DNA of 64,000 nucleotides from NCBI GenBank assembly GCA_913776195.1, contig CAJYMH010000031.1, forward strand, positions 426,637 to 490,636. The letters are read 5' to 3'. The position numbers were made by a program, and so were the translations under genes. The notes under the pieces are model-generated. The model did no database searches. It was not told the origin of the DNA and saw only the letters and a program-made list of their open reading frames with translations. Below are positions 8,817-17,734 of the stretch, one piece after another; positions within the stretch are counted from its first letter, which is position 1; each line of letters starts with the position of its first letter. Origin of the DNA: an uncultured Caulobacter sp. (GTDB lineage Bacteria > Pseudomonadota > Alphaproteobacteria > Caulobacterales > Caulobacteraceae).

Positions 8817-10562
8817 ATGCGTCTTCGATCCGCCCTCGTGGCCCTGCTGTGCTGCGCGTCCTTTGCTACGACGGCTTGGTCCGCCGGCTTCCTGCGCGCC
8901 GAGGGGAAGCGGATCGTCGACGAGACGGGGCGGCCGATCATTCTGCGCGGCATGGGTCTGGGCGGCTGGATGCTGCAGGAAGGCTACATGCTGCAGATGG
9001 GCGACGTGGGGCGCGGCCAGCAGCACGTCATTCGCGGCAAGATCGCCGAGCTGATCGGCGAGGAGAAGACCGCCCGCTTCTACAAGACCTGGCTCGACAA
9101 TCACACGACCAAGGCCGACATCGACTACATGGCGGCGTCGGGGTTCAACTCCGTCCGCCTGCCCATGCACTACGAGCTGCTGACCCTGCCTGCGGACAAG
9201 GAGCCGAAGACGGGCGTCGACACCTGGCATGAGGACGGCTTCCGCCGCATCGACGAACTGCTGGCCTGGAGCAAGGCCAACGGCCTCTATCTGATCCTCG
9301 ACCTGCACGCCGCGCCGGGCGGGCAGGGGAACGACCTGCCGATCGCCGACCGCGATCCGTCAAAGGCCTCCCTGTGGGACAGCGCCGAGAACCGCCGCAA
9401 GACGGTGGCGATCTGGCGCAAGCTGGCCGAGCGCTACAAGGACGAGCCCTGGATCGGCGCCTACGACATCATCAACGAGCCGAACTGGGACTTCGAAGGC
9501 GATGGCGGCGGCCATGGCTGCAAGGAGGAGAAGAACGCTCCGCTTCGGTCCCTGATGATGGAGATCACCGCCGCCATCCGCGAGGTCGACAAGCGGCACA
9601 TGGTGATCATCGAGGGCAACTGCTGGGGCAATAACTACAAGGGCGTCATGCCGCCCTGGGACGACAACCTCGCGGTCAGCTTCCACAAGTACTGGAGCGT
9701 CAACGACAGGCCGTCGATCGAGCCGCTGCTGAAGCTGCGCGACGAGCACGATGTTCCGCTGTGGCTGGGCGAGTCGGGCGAGAACTCCAACGTCTGGTTC
9801 CGCGACTCCATCGCCCTGGTGGAGGGCGAGGGGATCGGCTGGGCGTACTGGCCGCTGAAGAAGATCGGCTTCAACCAGCCGTTGGAGATCCGCTCCAATC
9901 CTGACTACGCCAAGGTCGTCGCCTACTTCACCGGTAACGGGCCAAAACCCTCGGCTGCGGAGGCCGAGCGCGGTCTGATGAAACTGGCCGACGACCTGAG
10001 GTTCGAGAACAATATCGCCCATCCCGACGTCATCGACGCCATGATCCGCCAGACGCACGCGGACGAGACGAAGCCGTTCAAGCTGCATGTCCTGGCCGCG
10101 AGCGGCGGCGAGGTCCGAGCCGTCGATTACGACATGGGCCTAAACGGCGTCGCCTATTTCGATCTCGACGCCGCCAACTATCACGTCTCCACCGGCAAGG
10201 AGCGGACCCTGTGGAATAACGGACGGACGTACCGCAACGACGGGGTCGATATTGCTCTCGGCGAAGATGGCCGCCCCTATGTTAGTGACTTCAAGACGGG
10301 CGAATGGCTCAGCTATACGATCACCGCGCCGGCGGACGGGGTCTATCGACTCGAACTTGAGGCGGCGGGGAAGCAGCCCGGAAGCGCGACCGTCATCGTG
10401 AACCAGGCGCCAGCGTTCACGGCCGCGATATCAGCTTCAAACGGCTGGGCGCGTTCGGGTGGCGAGGTGCGGCTGATGGCGGGAGCCAACAAGGTGACCC
10501 TTGAGGCGCGCGCCTGCGACTGCAAGGTGGCGGCCCTGAGGTTCTCAGCCCCTAGGCGGTGA
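8817..10562 (+). CDS. Secreted GH5-type glycoside hydrolase with C-terminal carbohydrate-binding module
   Basis: An exported enzyme of 581 residues. The ATG at 8817 has GGGAG just upstream and gives a signal peptide with a hydrophobic core ([14 protein letters not shown]) and likely cleavage after AWSA near residue 23. The catalytic domain fits glycoside hydrolase family 5: [11 protein letters not shown] near the start, the acid/base Glu221 in INEPNWDF and the nucleophile Glu319 in WLGESGEN. Residues from about 430 to the end resemble a CBM6/CBM35-type beta-sandwich ([36 protein letters not shown]). It probably cleaves a beta-glucan or related polysaccharide in the periplasm or outside; the exact substrate is not clear. 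Its stop overlaps the end of the convergent next gene by 11 bases. Confidence 0.88.
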   Translation: MRLRSALVALLCCASFATTAWSAGFLRAEGKRIVDETGRPIILRGMGLGGWMLQEGYMLQMGDVGRGQQHVIRGKIAELIGEEKTARFYKTWLDNHTTKADIDYMAASGFNSVRLPMHYELLTLPADKEPKTGVDTWHEDGFRRIDELLAWSKANGLYLILDLHAAPGGQGNDLPIADRDPSKASLWDSAENRRKTVAIWRKLAERYKDEPWIGAYDIINEPNWDFEGDGGGHGCKEEKNAPLRSLMMEITAAIREVDKRHMVIIEGNCWGNNYKGVMPPWDDNLAVSFHKYWSVNDRPSIEPLLKLRDEHDVPLWLGESGENSNVWFRDSIALVEGEGIGWAYWPLKKIGFNQPLEIRSNPDYAKVVAYFTGNGPKPSAAEAERGLMKLADDLRFENNIAHPDVIDAMIRQTHADETKPFKLHVLAASGGEVRAVDYDMGLNGVAYFDLDAANYHVSTGKERTLWNNGRTYRNDGVDIALGEDGRPYVSDFKTGEWLSYTITAPADGVYRLELEAAGKQPGSATVIVNQAPAFTAAISASNGWARSGGEVRLMAGANKVTLEARACDCKVAALRFSAPRR

Positions 10563-11700
10563 CAAGGCTGCGCTTGGCGGGGGTCTCGCCGCCGCCGCGG
10601 GCCTCTTCGGCCTGCTCCAGCAGAAGATCCAGCACGGGCATGTGCGCGGACACCTCGATGATGCCGGCCGAGATGGTCGGCCGCAATGTGGTCAGACTGC
10701 GCATGGCCACGAGTTCGAACTGGCTTCGAATCCGTTTTACGAGCGCGTCGGCGCTCGAACGATCGACGCTGGGAAGCAGAAGGTTGAAATGGCCGCCGCT
10801 GGTCCTTGCGAGCATCTGGTCGCCATGGCCGTGGCGGGCTGCAGCAGCGACGACGAACTGCAGGAGCCGCTCGGCGGCCGCCGGGCCGCTGGCCTCGCTG
10901 ACCCGTTCCAAGCCTTCAATCTTCAAGGAGACGACAGAAAGGGTTTGGTGGCTCGGCGCCACGGCGTCGCGCCAGCGTTCGAATGAGGCCTTCAAGCCGG
11001 CGGCGTTGAGTGCGCTCGTGACCGGATCGCGGAACACTAGGCGTTCCCAGGCCTTGTCCGAACGCTCGACCGCCATCAGCAGGAACGAGAGGCTGCGCAA
11101 TGCGACGACGGTGCTCGCCACCACGGCAAGGCCAGTTTGCAAAGGCGGGCTTGTCGCAAAGAGGTCCTCGCCAAGCCAGCCGGCTAGCGCCGCGAATGTT
11201 CGCGCACAGTAGAGGGTCGCCGTCACGGCGAACAAGCCCTGAGTGATGAGGGCGGAGGTCAGACCTTCCTCACGGTAGAGCTTTACCGCCTGGCGGAAGA
11301 TCAGCAGGTCGCAAACAGCGCAGAGCGCGGAGATCAAAGCCACACGTGGGGCGAAGTCGGCGGGGTCGGACCATAGCCCAAACAGCATCGGGGCCATCGG
11401 GGCCGCGACCAAGCCATAGGCGACCCAGTTCGGGCGCTTGCCGGCGAACATACGCATGGTGGCCAGCAGCAGCAGATAGCCCGGCACCGTCGCCAGATTG
11501 CCTGCATGGACGGCGACTGCGGCGGGCAAGAGGTCGCGCAGACCTGTCAGCAGCACTCCGAGGCCCAGCAACACGCTGCTGAAACCCCAGATCATCACCC
11601 ACCGATCAAAACGGCGCGTCGAAAACGCCGTCAGCTGCAGCATTCCCAGGCATAGGGAAACGCAGCCCGTGGTGATGTAAAGAGTCCGCAGGTCGATCAT
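10552..11700 (-). CDS. Membrane protein with degenerate GGDEF domain
   Basis: A 382-residue protein. The first 210 or so residues contain about six hydrophobic segments, forming a membrane sensor region. The C-terminal domain has the general plan of a diguanylate cyclase (FRDPVTSALNAAGLKASFERW, then RTSGGHFNLLLPSV around residue 300), but the signature GG(D/E)EF reads SGGHF. The metal-binding acidic residue and the second acidic residue of the motif are gone, so cyclic-di-GMP synthesis is unlikely. It may bind a nucleotide or a partner instead. It is convergent with the GH5 gene, with an 11-base overlap. Confidence 0.75.
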   Translation of the reverse strand: MIDLRTLYITTGCVSLCLGMLQLTAFSTRRFDRWVMIWGFSSVLLGLGVLLTGLRDLLPAAVAVHAGNLATVPGYLLLLATMRMFAGKRPNWVAYGLVAAPMAPMLFGLWSDPADFAPRVALISALCAVCDLLIFRQAVKLYREEGLTSALITQGLFAVTATLYCARTFAALAGWLGEDLFATSPPLQTGLAVVASTVVALRSLSFLLMAVERSDKAWERLVFRDPVTSALNAAGLKASFERWRDAVAPSHQTLSVVSLKIEGLERVSEASGPAAAERLLQFVVAAAARHGHGDQMLARTSGGHFNLLLPSVDRSSADALVKRIRSQFELVAMRSLTTLRPTISAGIIEVSAHMPVLDLLLEQAEEARGGGETPAKRSLVTA

Positions 11701-12013
11701 CGATCTAGAAGGGTCCCCAGAGGCGCTGACGATAAGCTCGCCTATTGGCTAAGCTTTATTATGTACCGCAAAATCCTAGGCAGGCGGCGCGGTTTTGCAG
11801 CGGGCCCAATTCGAACGGGGTTCGGAGGCGCTGTGCTGTTAACCACGCACGGGCCGACTTTGGCTTTAAGGAGCCAAAAAGCGAAGATTCGAGCCTGATC
11901 TTGAAGATTTTCGGCAGCATTTTCTCTCTGCGCGCTCCGCCAGTAAGCGCAACTGCGAGGAATATGCGACAACGCGCCGCGACTGGGCGCCTGGATCCCG
12001 ACGGAGGAGCGGC
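11701..12013. other. 313-base gap with a small hairpin
   Basis: The gap between the degenerate GGDEF gene and the divergent CYTH gene is more AT-rich than its surroundings. I see a hairpin at 11859-11878, TTTGGCT and AGCCAAA around a six-base loop, followed by a short A run. It resembles a weak terminator read on the minus strand or a small operator. No convincing ORF or tRNA is present. Confidence 0.4.
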
Positions 12014-12595
12014 ATGCTGCCGATGACTGAGATCGAGTGGAAATTCGAGGTGACAGCCTCGGACCTCGATAGAGCGCAAGCGATGCTTTCGGAGGTTGAG
12101 TTCTCCGTCGCTGAGCTCGTCTCTGTCTATTTCGACACACCGGACCATGCCCTGCATGGCGCGCGCTGCACACTGCGCGTGAGGTCGGGAAAGAGCGGCG
12201 CTAAGCAGACCTTCAAGCGTGAATCCGGCGATGGGACGATCGCACGAGACGAATGGGAGGGGCCGTCCGGCCCAGAACCGGACGCTGCTTTTCTGAAGGA
12301 GACCCCTGTCCACCATCTGACCGGCGGTCAGGCTTTGATCCCCCTGTTTAAGGTCGCCAATCGCCGGCGGTCGGGGTTGCTGCGCCTGGAGGCGGGCGTG
12401 GTGGAAGTGGCGCTGGACGATGCGGTCGTCGAGGCGGGCGGTCGCTCGGAGCCCTTCTGCGAGATCGAGCTGGAGCTGAAGTCCGGCGATCCGGCGGCGC
12501 TCGACGTGGCTGCGCATCGTCTGAAAGGCCTCGCCTTGACACCCTCGGTCTTGGGCAAGGGTGAGCGAGGCTATCGAATGCTTCTTGAGGCATAA
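12014..12595 (+). CDS. CYTH-domain protein (triphosphate-binding tunnel fold)
   Basis: A 193-residue protein starting at ATG 12014, with GGAGGAG a few bases before. The N-terminal ExExK signature of the CYTH superfamily is Glu6, Glu8 and Lys10 in TEIEWKFEV. Other fold elements are [34 protein letters not shown] and KGERGY. Such proteins hydrolyse inorganic triphosphate or thiamine triphosphate, or bind other triphosphates, in a metal-dependent tunnel. Many bacterial members carry a C-terminal CHAD domain; this one does not. The stop codon lies inside the palindrome that precedes ahcY. Confidence 0.85.
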   Translation: MLPMTEIEWKFEVTASDLDRAQAMLSEVEFSVAELVSVYFDTPDHALHGARCTLRVRSGKSGAKQTFKRESGDGTIARDEWEGPSGPEPDAAFLKETPVHHLTGGQALIPLFKVANRRRSGLLRLEAGVVEVALDDAVVEAGGRSEPFCEIELELKSGDPAALDVAAHRLKGLALTPSVLGKGERGYRMLLEA

Positions 12596-12608
12596 AGAAA
12601 TCTTTATG
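12591..12608. promoter_or_regulatory. 18-bp palindrome before ahcY, SahR-like operator candidate
   Basis: CATAAAGA-AA-TCTTTATG is a perfect AT-rich palindrome in GC-rich DNA, 71 bases before the ahcY start and overlapping the CYTH stop. From memory, the ArsR-family regulator SahR controls ahcY and methionine-cycle genes in many proteobacteria from AT-rich palindromes of this look. The assignment is inference; the symmetry is directly visible. Confidence 0.6.
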
Positions 12609-12614
12609 TCTTCG

Positions 12615-12642
12615 TTGTGAAGATGGGATCAAACGGTTATAC
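12615..12642 (+). promoter_or_regulatory. Possible ahcY promoter
   Basis: TTGTGA at 12615 and TTATAC at 12637 are separated by 16 bases, a fair match to a housekeeping -35/-10 pair. They lie just downstream of the 18-bp palindrome, so a protein bound there would contact the -35 region. Transcription would start about 30 bases before the GTG of ahcY. Confidence 0.45.
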
Positions 12643-12678
12643 CCGCCGCTAAAGCCGATACGCCAAAGGAGCCTCCCC

Positions 12679-14070
12679 GTGGCCGACTACATCATCCGTG
12701 ACATCTCCCTCGCCCCGTGGGGCCGCAAGGAGATCGACATCGCCGAGACCGAAATGCCCGGCCTGATGTCCACCCGCGCAGAATACGGCAAGGCTCAGCC
12801 GCTGAAGGGGGCCCGCATCGCCGGCTCCTTGCACATGACCATCCAGACGGCCGTGCTGATCGAGACCTTGCAGGCCCTGGGCGCCGAAGTGCGCTGGACG
12901 TCGTGCAACATCTTCTCGACGCAGGATCACGCCGCCGCGGCCATCGCGGCCACCGGCACGCCGGTCTTCGCCACTAAGGGCGAGACCCTGGTCGAGTACT
13001 GGGAATACGCCCACAAGATCTTCGAGTGGCACGACGGCGGCTACCCGAACCTGATCCTCGACGATGGCGGCGACGCCACCCTGCTCTGCGTGCTTGGCCC
13101 GAAGGCCGAGAAGGACCCGTCGGTCCTGAACAACCCGCAGAACGAGGAAGAAGAAGCCCTTTTCGCCGTGATGAAGAAGTACCTGGCCGAGAAGCCGGGC
13201 TTCTATTCGGCCATTCGTGACTCGGTCACCGGCGTGTCGGAAGAGACCACCACGGGCGTCCATCGCCTGTACCAGATGGCCGCCAAGGGCGAGCTGCCGT
13301 TCCCGGCCATCAACGTCAACGACAGCGTCACCAAGTCGAAGTTCGACAACCTGTACGGCTGCCGTGAAAGCCTGGTGGACGCCATTCGTCGCGGCACCGA
13401 CGTGATGCTGGCCGGCAAGGTCGCGGTGGTCTGCGGCTACGGCGACGTGGGCAAGGGTTCGGCCGCCAGCTTGCGCAACGGCGGCGCCCGCGTGATCGTC
13501 ACCGAGATCGATCCAATCTGTGCCCTGCAGGCGGCGATGGAAGGCTATGAAGTCCTCACCATCGAAGACGCTCTGCCCGTGGCCGACATCTATGTCACCG
13601 CCACCGGCAATAAGGACGTCATCACCGTCGATCACATGCGGGCGATGAAGAACAACGCCATCGTCTGCAACATCGGCCACTTCGACAGCGAAATTCAGAT
13701 CGCCGGCCTGCGCAACTTCAAGTGGGACGAGATCAAGCCGCAGGTCCACCACGTGGAGTTCCCGGGCGGCAACAAGATCATCGTGCTGTCGGAAGGCCGC
13801 CTGGTGAACCTGGGCAACGCCACGGGCCACCCGTCCTTCGTGATGTCGGCCTCGTTCACCAACCAGACCCTGGCTCAGATCGAACTGTGGACCAACCGTT
13901 CGGCCTACAAGAACGACGTCTACACCCTGCCGAAGGTCCTGGATGAAAAGGTCGCTAAATTGCACCTCGAGAAGCTCGGCGTGAAGCTCACGACCCCGAC
14001 CAAGGAGCAGGCCGACTACATCAACGTGCCGGTCACCGGCCCGTTCAAGCCGGAGCACTACCGCTACTAA
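12679..14070 (+). CDS. ahcY: Adenosylhomocysteinase
   Basis: This NAD-dependent enzyme of 463 residues splits S-adenosylhomocysteine into homocysteine and adenosine and so keeps methylation reactions running. Family motifs are [20 protein letters not shown], the substrate region [16 protein letters not shown], the NAD-binding [16 protein letters not shown] and the C-terminal KPEHYRY. The start is the GTG at 12679, with AAAGGAG nearby. It stands alone between a CYTH gene and a hydrolase, with its own promoter and operator candidates and a good terminator, so it is probably a single-gene unit controlled by methionine-cycle state. Confidence 0.97.
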   Translation: MADYIIRDISLAPWGRKEIDIAETEMPGLMSTRAEYGKAQPLKGARIAGSLHMTIQTAVLIETLQALGAEVRWTSCNIFSTQDHAAAAIAATGTPVFATKGETLVEYWEYAHKIFEWHDGGYPNLILDDGGDATLLCVLGPKAEKDPSVLNNPQNEEEEALFAVMKKYLAEKPGFYSAIRDSVTGVSEETTTGVHRLYQMAAKGELPFPAINVNDSVTKSKFDNLYGCRESLVDAIRRGTDVMLAGKVAVVCGYGDVGKGSAASLRNGGARVIVTEIDPICALQAAMEGYEVLTIEDALPVADIYVTATGNKDVITVDHMRAMKNNAIVCNIGHFDSEIQIAGLRNFKWDEIKPQVHHVEFPGGNKIIVLSEGRLVNLGNATGHPSFVMSASFTNQTLAQIELWTNRSAYKNDVYTLPKVLDEKVAKLHLEKLGVKLTTPTKEQADYINVPVTGPFKPEHYRY

Positions 14071-14097
14071 GCGGCGGTTTTCGGAACACATCGGCAG

Positions 14098-14134
14098 CGG
14101 CGGGCATCCTTCGGGCGTCCGCCGTTTTCGTTTT
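14098..14134 (+). terminator. Rho-independent terminator of ahcY
   Basis: An eight-base-pair stem (CGGCGGGC with GTCCGCCG, one G-U pair) closes an 11-base loop and is followed by TTTTCGTTTT. It lies 28 bases after the ahcY stop. Confidence 0.8.
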
Positions 14135-14174
14135 GGGGCTTGCCTCACGGGGTTCGAGTCCGCACTTGAGCCGC

Positions 14175-15305
14175 ATGACCGAATTCGCCGCCGACGGCCA
14201 CTGCGCCGACCGCTTCTCGCCCGTGCGCGAGGCCTTCGAAGCCAACTTCGCGGAGGGCAAGGAGCTGGGCGCTCGCTTCACCCTAGTGGTGGACGGCGAG
14301 ACGGTGGTCGACCTGTGGGGCGGCCACATGGATCGGGCGAAGTCCAAGCCCTTCACCGCCACGACCCTAACGCCGATCTTTTCATCCACTAAGGCGGTGG
14401 CCAGCCTGATGATCGCGCGGCTGGTGGAGCAGGGGCGTCTCGCCTACGACCAGACCGTCGTCAGCGTCTGGCCGGAGTTCGCGCAGAACGGCAAGGACGC
14501 GGTGACGATCGAGCAGTTGCTGTCGCACCAGGCCGGTCTGTCGGGCTTTCCCGAACAGATGGACCCTACCCTCTGGTACGATCCGCCGGCCATCGCCGCG
14601 AAGCTGGCGGCCATGGCGCCGATCTGGCAGCCGGGCACGGCCAGCGGTTATCACCCCACCACCATCGGCTACATGACCGGCGAGATCTTCCGCCGGGTGG
14701 ACGGCCGCAGCATGGGGACCGCCCTGCGCGAGGACATCGCCAGGCCGCTTGGACTGGATATCTGGCTGGGCCTGCCTGACAGCGAGCATGAACGCGTCGC
14801 CGATCTGCAGCGGCCCAGCGCTCTGCCGAAGTTCGGTGAGCTGAACGAGGCGGTGAAGGCCGCCTTCCTGAAGCCCTGGGCCACGGCCAGCGGCAAGAGC
14901 GCGGCGGACTGGCGGCGGATCGAAATTCCGTCGGCCAACATGCACGCCACCGCCGAGGGGCTGGCCCGGCTGATGAGCGCCCTGGCCGGCGATGGCCAAC
15001 TTGACGGTTGCACGATCCTGTCGCCGCGGGGCGTGGCCGAGGCGACGCGACAGCGCGTCCGCGGCCGCGACCTAGTTCTGCCGTTCGAGATCAGCTGGGG
15101 CGCAGGGTTCATGCGCAACGAGCCGAACTTCTTTTACGGCCCGACAGACGACTCCTTCGGCCATAGCGGCTGGGGCGGGTCCTGTGTCTGGGCCGACCCG
15201 CAGCGCGGCGTCGCCGGGGCCTATGTCATGAACAAGCAGGGCGCGGATCTGATCGGTGATCCGCGCGCCGTACGCCTGATCGAGGCGGCCTACGCCGCGC
15301 TCTGA
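14175..15305 (+). CDS. Serine hydrolase of the beta-lactamase fold (EstB/class C-like)
   Basis: A 376-residue protein starting at ATG 14175. An upstream in-frame start exists, but it falls in the ahcY terminator. The active-site SxxK is in IFSSTKAVASL. A tyrosine motif appears as GYHPTTIGYMTGEIFRRV, and GHSGWGGS near residue 335 fits the KTG-like position. This family includes esterases, D-aminopeptidases and class C-like beta-lactamases. There is no clear signal peptide, so a cytoplasmic esterase is more likely than a resistance enzyme. The 3' end overlaps the convergent rarD gene by 16 bases. Confidence 0.85.
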   Translation: MTEFAADGHCADRFSPVREAFEANFAEGKELGARFTLVVDGETVVDLWGGHMDRAKSKPFTATTLTPIFSSTKAVASLMIARLVEQGRLAYDQTVVSVWPEFAQNGKDAVTIEQLLSHQAGLSGFPEQMDPTLWYDPPAIAAKLAAMAPIWQPGTASGYHPTTIGYMTGEIFRRVDGRSMGTALREDIARPLGLDIWLGLPDSEHERVADLQRPSALPKFGELNEAVKAAFLKPWATASGKSAADWRRIEIPSANMHATAEGLARLMSALAGDGQLDGCTILSPRGVAEATRQRVRGRDLVLPFEISWGAGFMRNEPNFFYGPTDDSFGHSGWGGSCVWADPQRGVAGAYVMNKQGADLIGDPRAVRLIEAAYAAL

Positions 15306-16198
15306 ACCAGTCTGGCGCGACGCCCCGCTTGCCAGGCGCCATAGGCGAACACCGCCACACCCGCCCAGATGAAGCCGAAGGACAGGGCGCGCAGGGGCGT
15401 GAACGCCTCGCCCAGGGCGACGCCGATCAGGAACTGGATGGTCGGGGCCAGAAACTGCAGAAAGCCCATGGTCGATAGCGGCATGCGCCGTGCCGCCCAG
15501 GCGAACAGCGCCAGGGGCGCGACCGTCGCCGGCCCCGCCGCCATCAGCAGTAGTGCGACGCTGGCGCCACTGGTGAAGTGGCCGACGCCCGTCTTCTGCA
15601 GCCACAGCACGTAGAGAAGGCCGGGCAGGGCGAGATAGGCGCACTCGAAGAACAGGCCGGTTTGGGCGTCCACCGCGACCCGCTTGCGGATCACCGCATA
15701 GGCGCAGAAGGACAGGGCCAGACCCAGCGAGACGATCGGCAGGTGGCCGATCGCGATGGCCTGCACCACCACCCCGACGGCGGCCAGGGCGATGGCGATC
15801 TTGCCGGCGCCGGTCATCCGTTCCCGAAACAGCAGGGCGCCCGCCGCCATGTTCATCAGCGGGTTGATATAATAGCCGAGGCTGGCCTCGATCACGTGGC
15901 CGGCGTTCACCGCCAGAACATAGACCGTCCAGTTGATGAAGATGGCCGCGGTGGACGCAGCCAGCCAAGCCATGATCTTCAGATCGCCCAGCACGCGCCT
16001 CACCTCGCCTGCCTGACGGGCCAGTAAAACCAAGCCGCCGGCCCAGATCACCGACCAGACCGTGCGATGGGCGATCATCTCGAACGAGCCGACGCCGAAC
16101 AGGCTGACGACGTGGAAGTAGAGCGGCAGAAAGCCCCACAGCAGGTAACAGACAACCCCCGCCGTGATGGCGGAGCGCTGGTTCGGGTCGGCGGCCAT
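15290..16198 (-). CDS. rarD: RarD-type EamA-family permease
   Basis: An integral membrane protein of 302 residues with about ten hydrophobic helices. The opening region (GVVCYLLWGFLPLYFHVV), EMIAHRTVWS, NWTVYVLAVNAGHVIEASLGYYINPL and GFLQFLAPTIQFLIGV are typical of RarD, a subgroup of the drug/metabolite transporters named for chloramphenicol sensitivity in E. coli; the physiological substrate is unknown. I take the start at 16198 (MAADPNQRSA), because the upstream in-frame extension crosses the asd terminator. It lies downstream of asd on the same strand. Confidence 0.9.
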   Translation of the reverse strand: MAADPNQRSAITAGVVCYLLWGFLPLYFHVVSLFGVGSFEMIAHRTVWSVIWAGGLVLLARQAGEVRRVLGDLKIMAWLAASTAAIFINWTVYVLAVNAGHVIEASLGYYINPLMNMAAGALLFRERMTGAGKIAIALAAVGVVVQAIAIGHLPIVSLGLALSFCAYAVIRKRVAVDAQTGLFFECAYLALPGLLYVLWLQKTGVGHFTSGASVALLLMAAGPATVAPLALFAWAARRMPLSTMGFLQFLAPTIQFLIGVALGEAFTPLRALSFGFIWAGVAVFAYGAWQAGRRARLVQSAA

Positions 16199-16222
16199 TC
16201 GGATCCCCAGGAAAAGGCCATG

Positions 16223-16257
16223 AAAAAAGCGGGCGGCGATCAGAACGCCACCCGCTT
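16223..16257 (-). terminator. Rho-independent terminator of asd
   Basis: Read on the minus strand, a 12-bp stem (AAGCGGGTGGCG with CGCCGCCCGCTT, one wobble pair) and a seven-base loop are followed by six T residues. It lies between asd and rarD and should separate their transcripts. Confidence 0.85.
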
Positions 16258-16297
16258 CTTGTGAAGGTCGGTCACGAAGACCGGGTGACATCAGTCC

Positions 16298-17326
16298 TTA
16301 GGCGAGCGCCTTCTGCTTCAGCCAGCCGCGCTCGTGAAGCAGCTGTGCGATCTGGATGGCGTTCAGGGCGGCGCCCTTGCGCAGGTTGTCCGACACGCAC
16401 CACAGGTTGATGGTGTTCGGCTGCGTCGGGTCGTTGCGGATGCGCGAAATATAGACCGGGAACTCGCCCTGGCTTTCCTTCGGCGTGATGTAGCCGCCGT
16501 CCTCGCGCTTATCGACGACGATGACGCCGTCGGCTTCGCGCAGGATGTCGCGGGCCTCGTCCTCGTCCAACGCGCTTTCGAACTCGATGTTCACGGCCTC
16601 GGAGTGGCCCACGAACACCGGCACGCGCACGCAGGTCGCGGTCAGTTGAATGGCCGGGTCCAGAATCTTCTGGGTCTCGACCGCCATTTTCCACTCTTCC
16701 TTGGTCTGCCCGTCATCCAAGAAGACGTCGATGTGCGGAATGACGTTGAAGGCGATCTGCTTGGTGAACTTCTTCGGCTCGGACGCGCCCAGGACGAAGA
16801 CCTGCTTGGTCTGCTCCCACAGCTCGTCCATGCCTTCCTTGCCCGCGCCGGAAACCGACTGGTAGGTCGACACCACCACGCGCTTGACCTTGGCGCGGTC
16901 ATGCAACGGCTTCAGGGCGACCACCAGCTGCGCGGTCGAACAGTTGGGGTTGGCGATGATGTTCTTGGGCGTATCGGCGGCGGCCTCGGGGTTCACCTCC
17001 GGCACGACCAGCGGGACCTTCGGGTCCATGCGGAAGTAGCTGGAGTTGTCGATCACGATCGGACCGGCGGCGCCGATCTTCTCGCCCCAGGCCTTGGACA
17101 CGGAGCCGCCGGCGCTCATCAGCACCAGGTCGACCTTGGTGAAGTCGAACTGCTCGATATCCTCGCAGGCGACCACGCCGTCTTTCCAGCCGACCTCGAC
17201 GCCAATGGATTTTCGCGACGCGAGCGCATGCATCTTGTCCACGGGGAAGTTCACTTCCTCGAGGATGTTCAACATTTCACGGCCCACATTGCCCGTGGCG
17301 CCGACGACGGCGACCCGGTAACCCAT
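16298..17326 (-). CDS. asd: Aspartate-semialdehyde dehydrogenase
   Basis: A 342-residue enzyme that reduces aspartyl phosphate to the semialdehyde, the branch point to lysine/diaminopimelate, threonine and methionine. The NADP-binding motif is VVGATGNVGREML at the N-terminus, and the catalytic cysteine is in NPNCSTAQ. The ATG at 17326 (MGYRVAVVG) has AAGGAG directly before it, which decides it over a start six codons upstream. The threonine synthase gene for the same pathway is 7 kb away in the cox run. Confidence 0.96.
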   Translation of the reverse strand: MGYRVAVVGATGNVGREMLNILEEVNFPVDKMHALASRKSIGVEVGWKDGVVACEDIEQFDFTKVDLVLMSAGGSVSKAWGEKIGAAGPIVIDNSSYFRMDPKVPLVVPEVNPEAAADTPKNIIANPNCSTAQLVVALKPLHDRAKVKRVVVSTYQSVSGAGKEGMDELWEQTKQVFVLGASEPKKFTKQIAFNVIPHIDVFLDDGQTKEEWKMAVETQKILDPAIQLTATCVRVPVFVGHSEAVNIEFESALDEDEARDILREADGVIVVDKREDGGYITPKESQGEFPVYISRIRNDPTQPNTINLWCVSDNLRKGAALNAIQIAQLLHERGWLKQKALA

Positions 17327-17734
17327 GGCGATCTCCTTCGACAAAATACCCCCGGATACGGGGAGCGAACCCGTTACGCCTCATGCCGCAAGGGCGCAAG
17401 GCGAGGCTTTCTCATAGGGGCCTCAGGAAACCGCCCGGGAAGTTGATCCAGCGCAATGCGCGGACCGCCTTGTCAGGCCAAATTGCTCGAACCCAGAAGA
17501 ACGCCGTGCGGCGAAGCTTTCTTTCGCGGTCATGGAGCGACTCCATGACGCTTGTAGGGACTTTGCGGCGTCAGACGCCTTGGCAAGGATGGACGATACG
17601 CGTATGCACCCGCCAAGGCGACAAGGGGGCCACGCGTTCGCACGCGCACCTTATCGACGCCGGAAGATGAGTTGCCGACCACGGAACGACCCGAAAAACG
17701 GGCGCTTCGGGCGGCGAAACGGGCCGTGAGGGAC
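17327..17734. other. Gap upstream of the cox operon with two inverted repeats
   Basis: These 408 bases separate asd from the divergent cox run and must hold both promoters. A perfect nine-base-pair hairpin (GTCATGGAG, loop CGA, CTCCATGAC) lies at 17529-17549, and the palindrome ATACGCGTAT is at 17596-17605. Neither has a T run, so they are more likely regulatory than terminators. No tRNA or credible ORF is visible. Confidence 0.5.

Noticed and set aside
8631..9308. Upstream extension of the bioB frame
   Set aside because: It crosses the divergent GH5 gene; family homology and a GGAG-led ATG place the start at 8630.
17383..17670. 95-codon frame in the gap before the cox operon
   Set aside because: Basic, low-complexity translation with no ribosome-binding site and no recognisable motif; it spans the inverted repeats.
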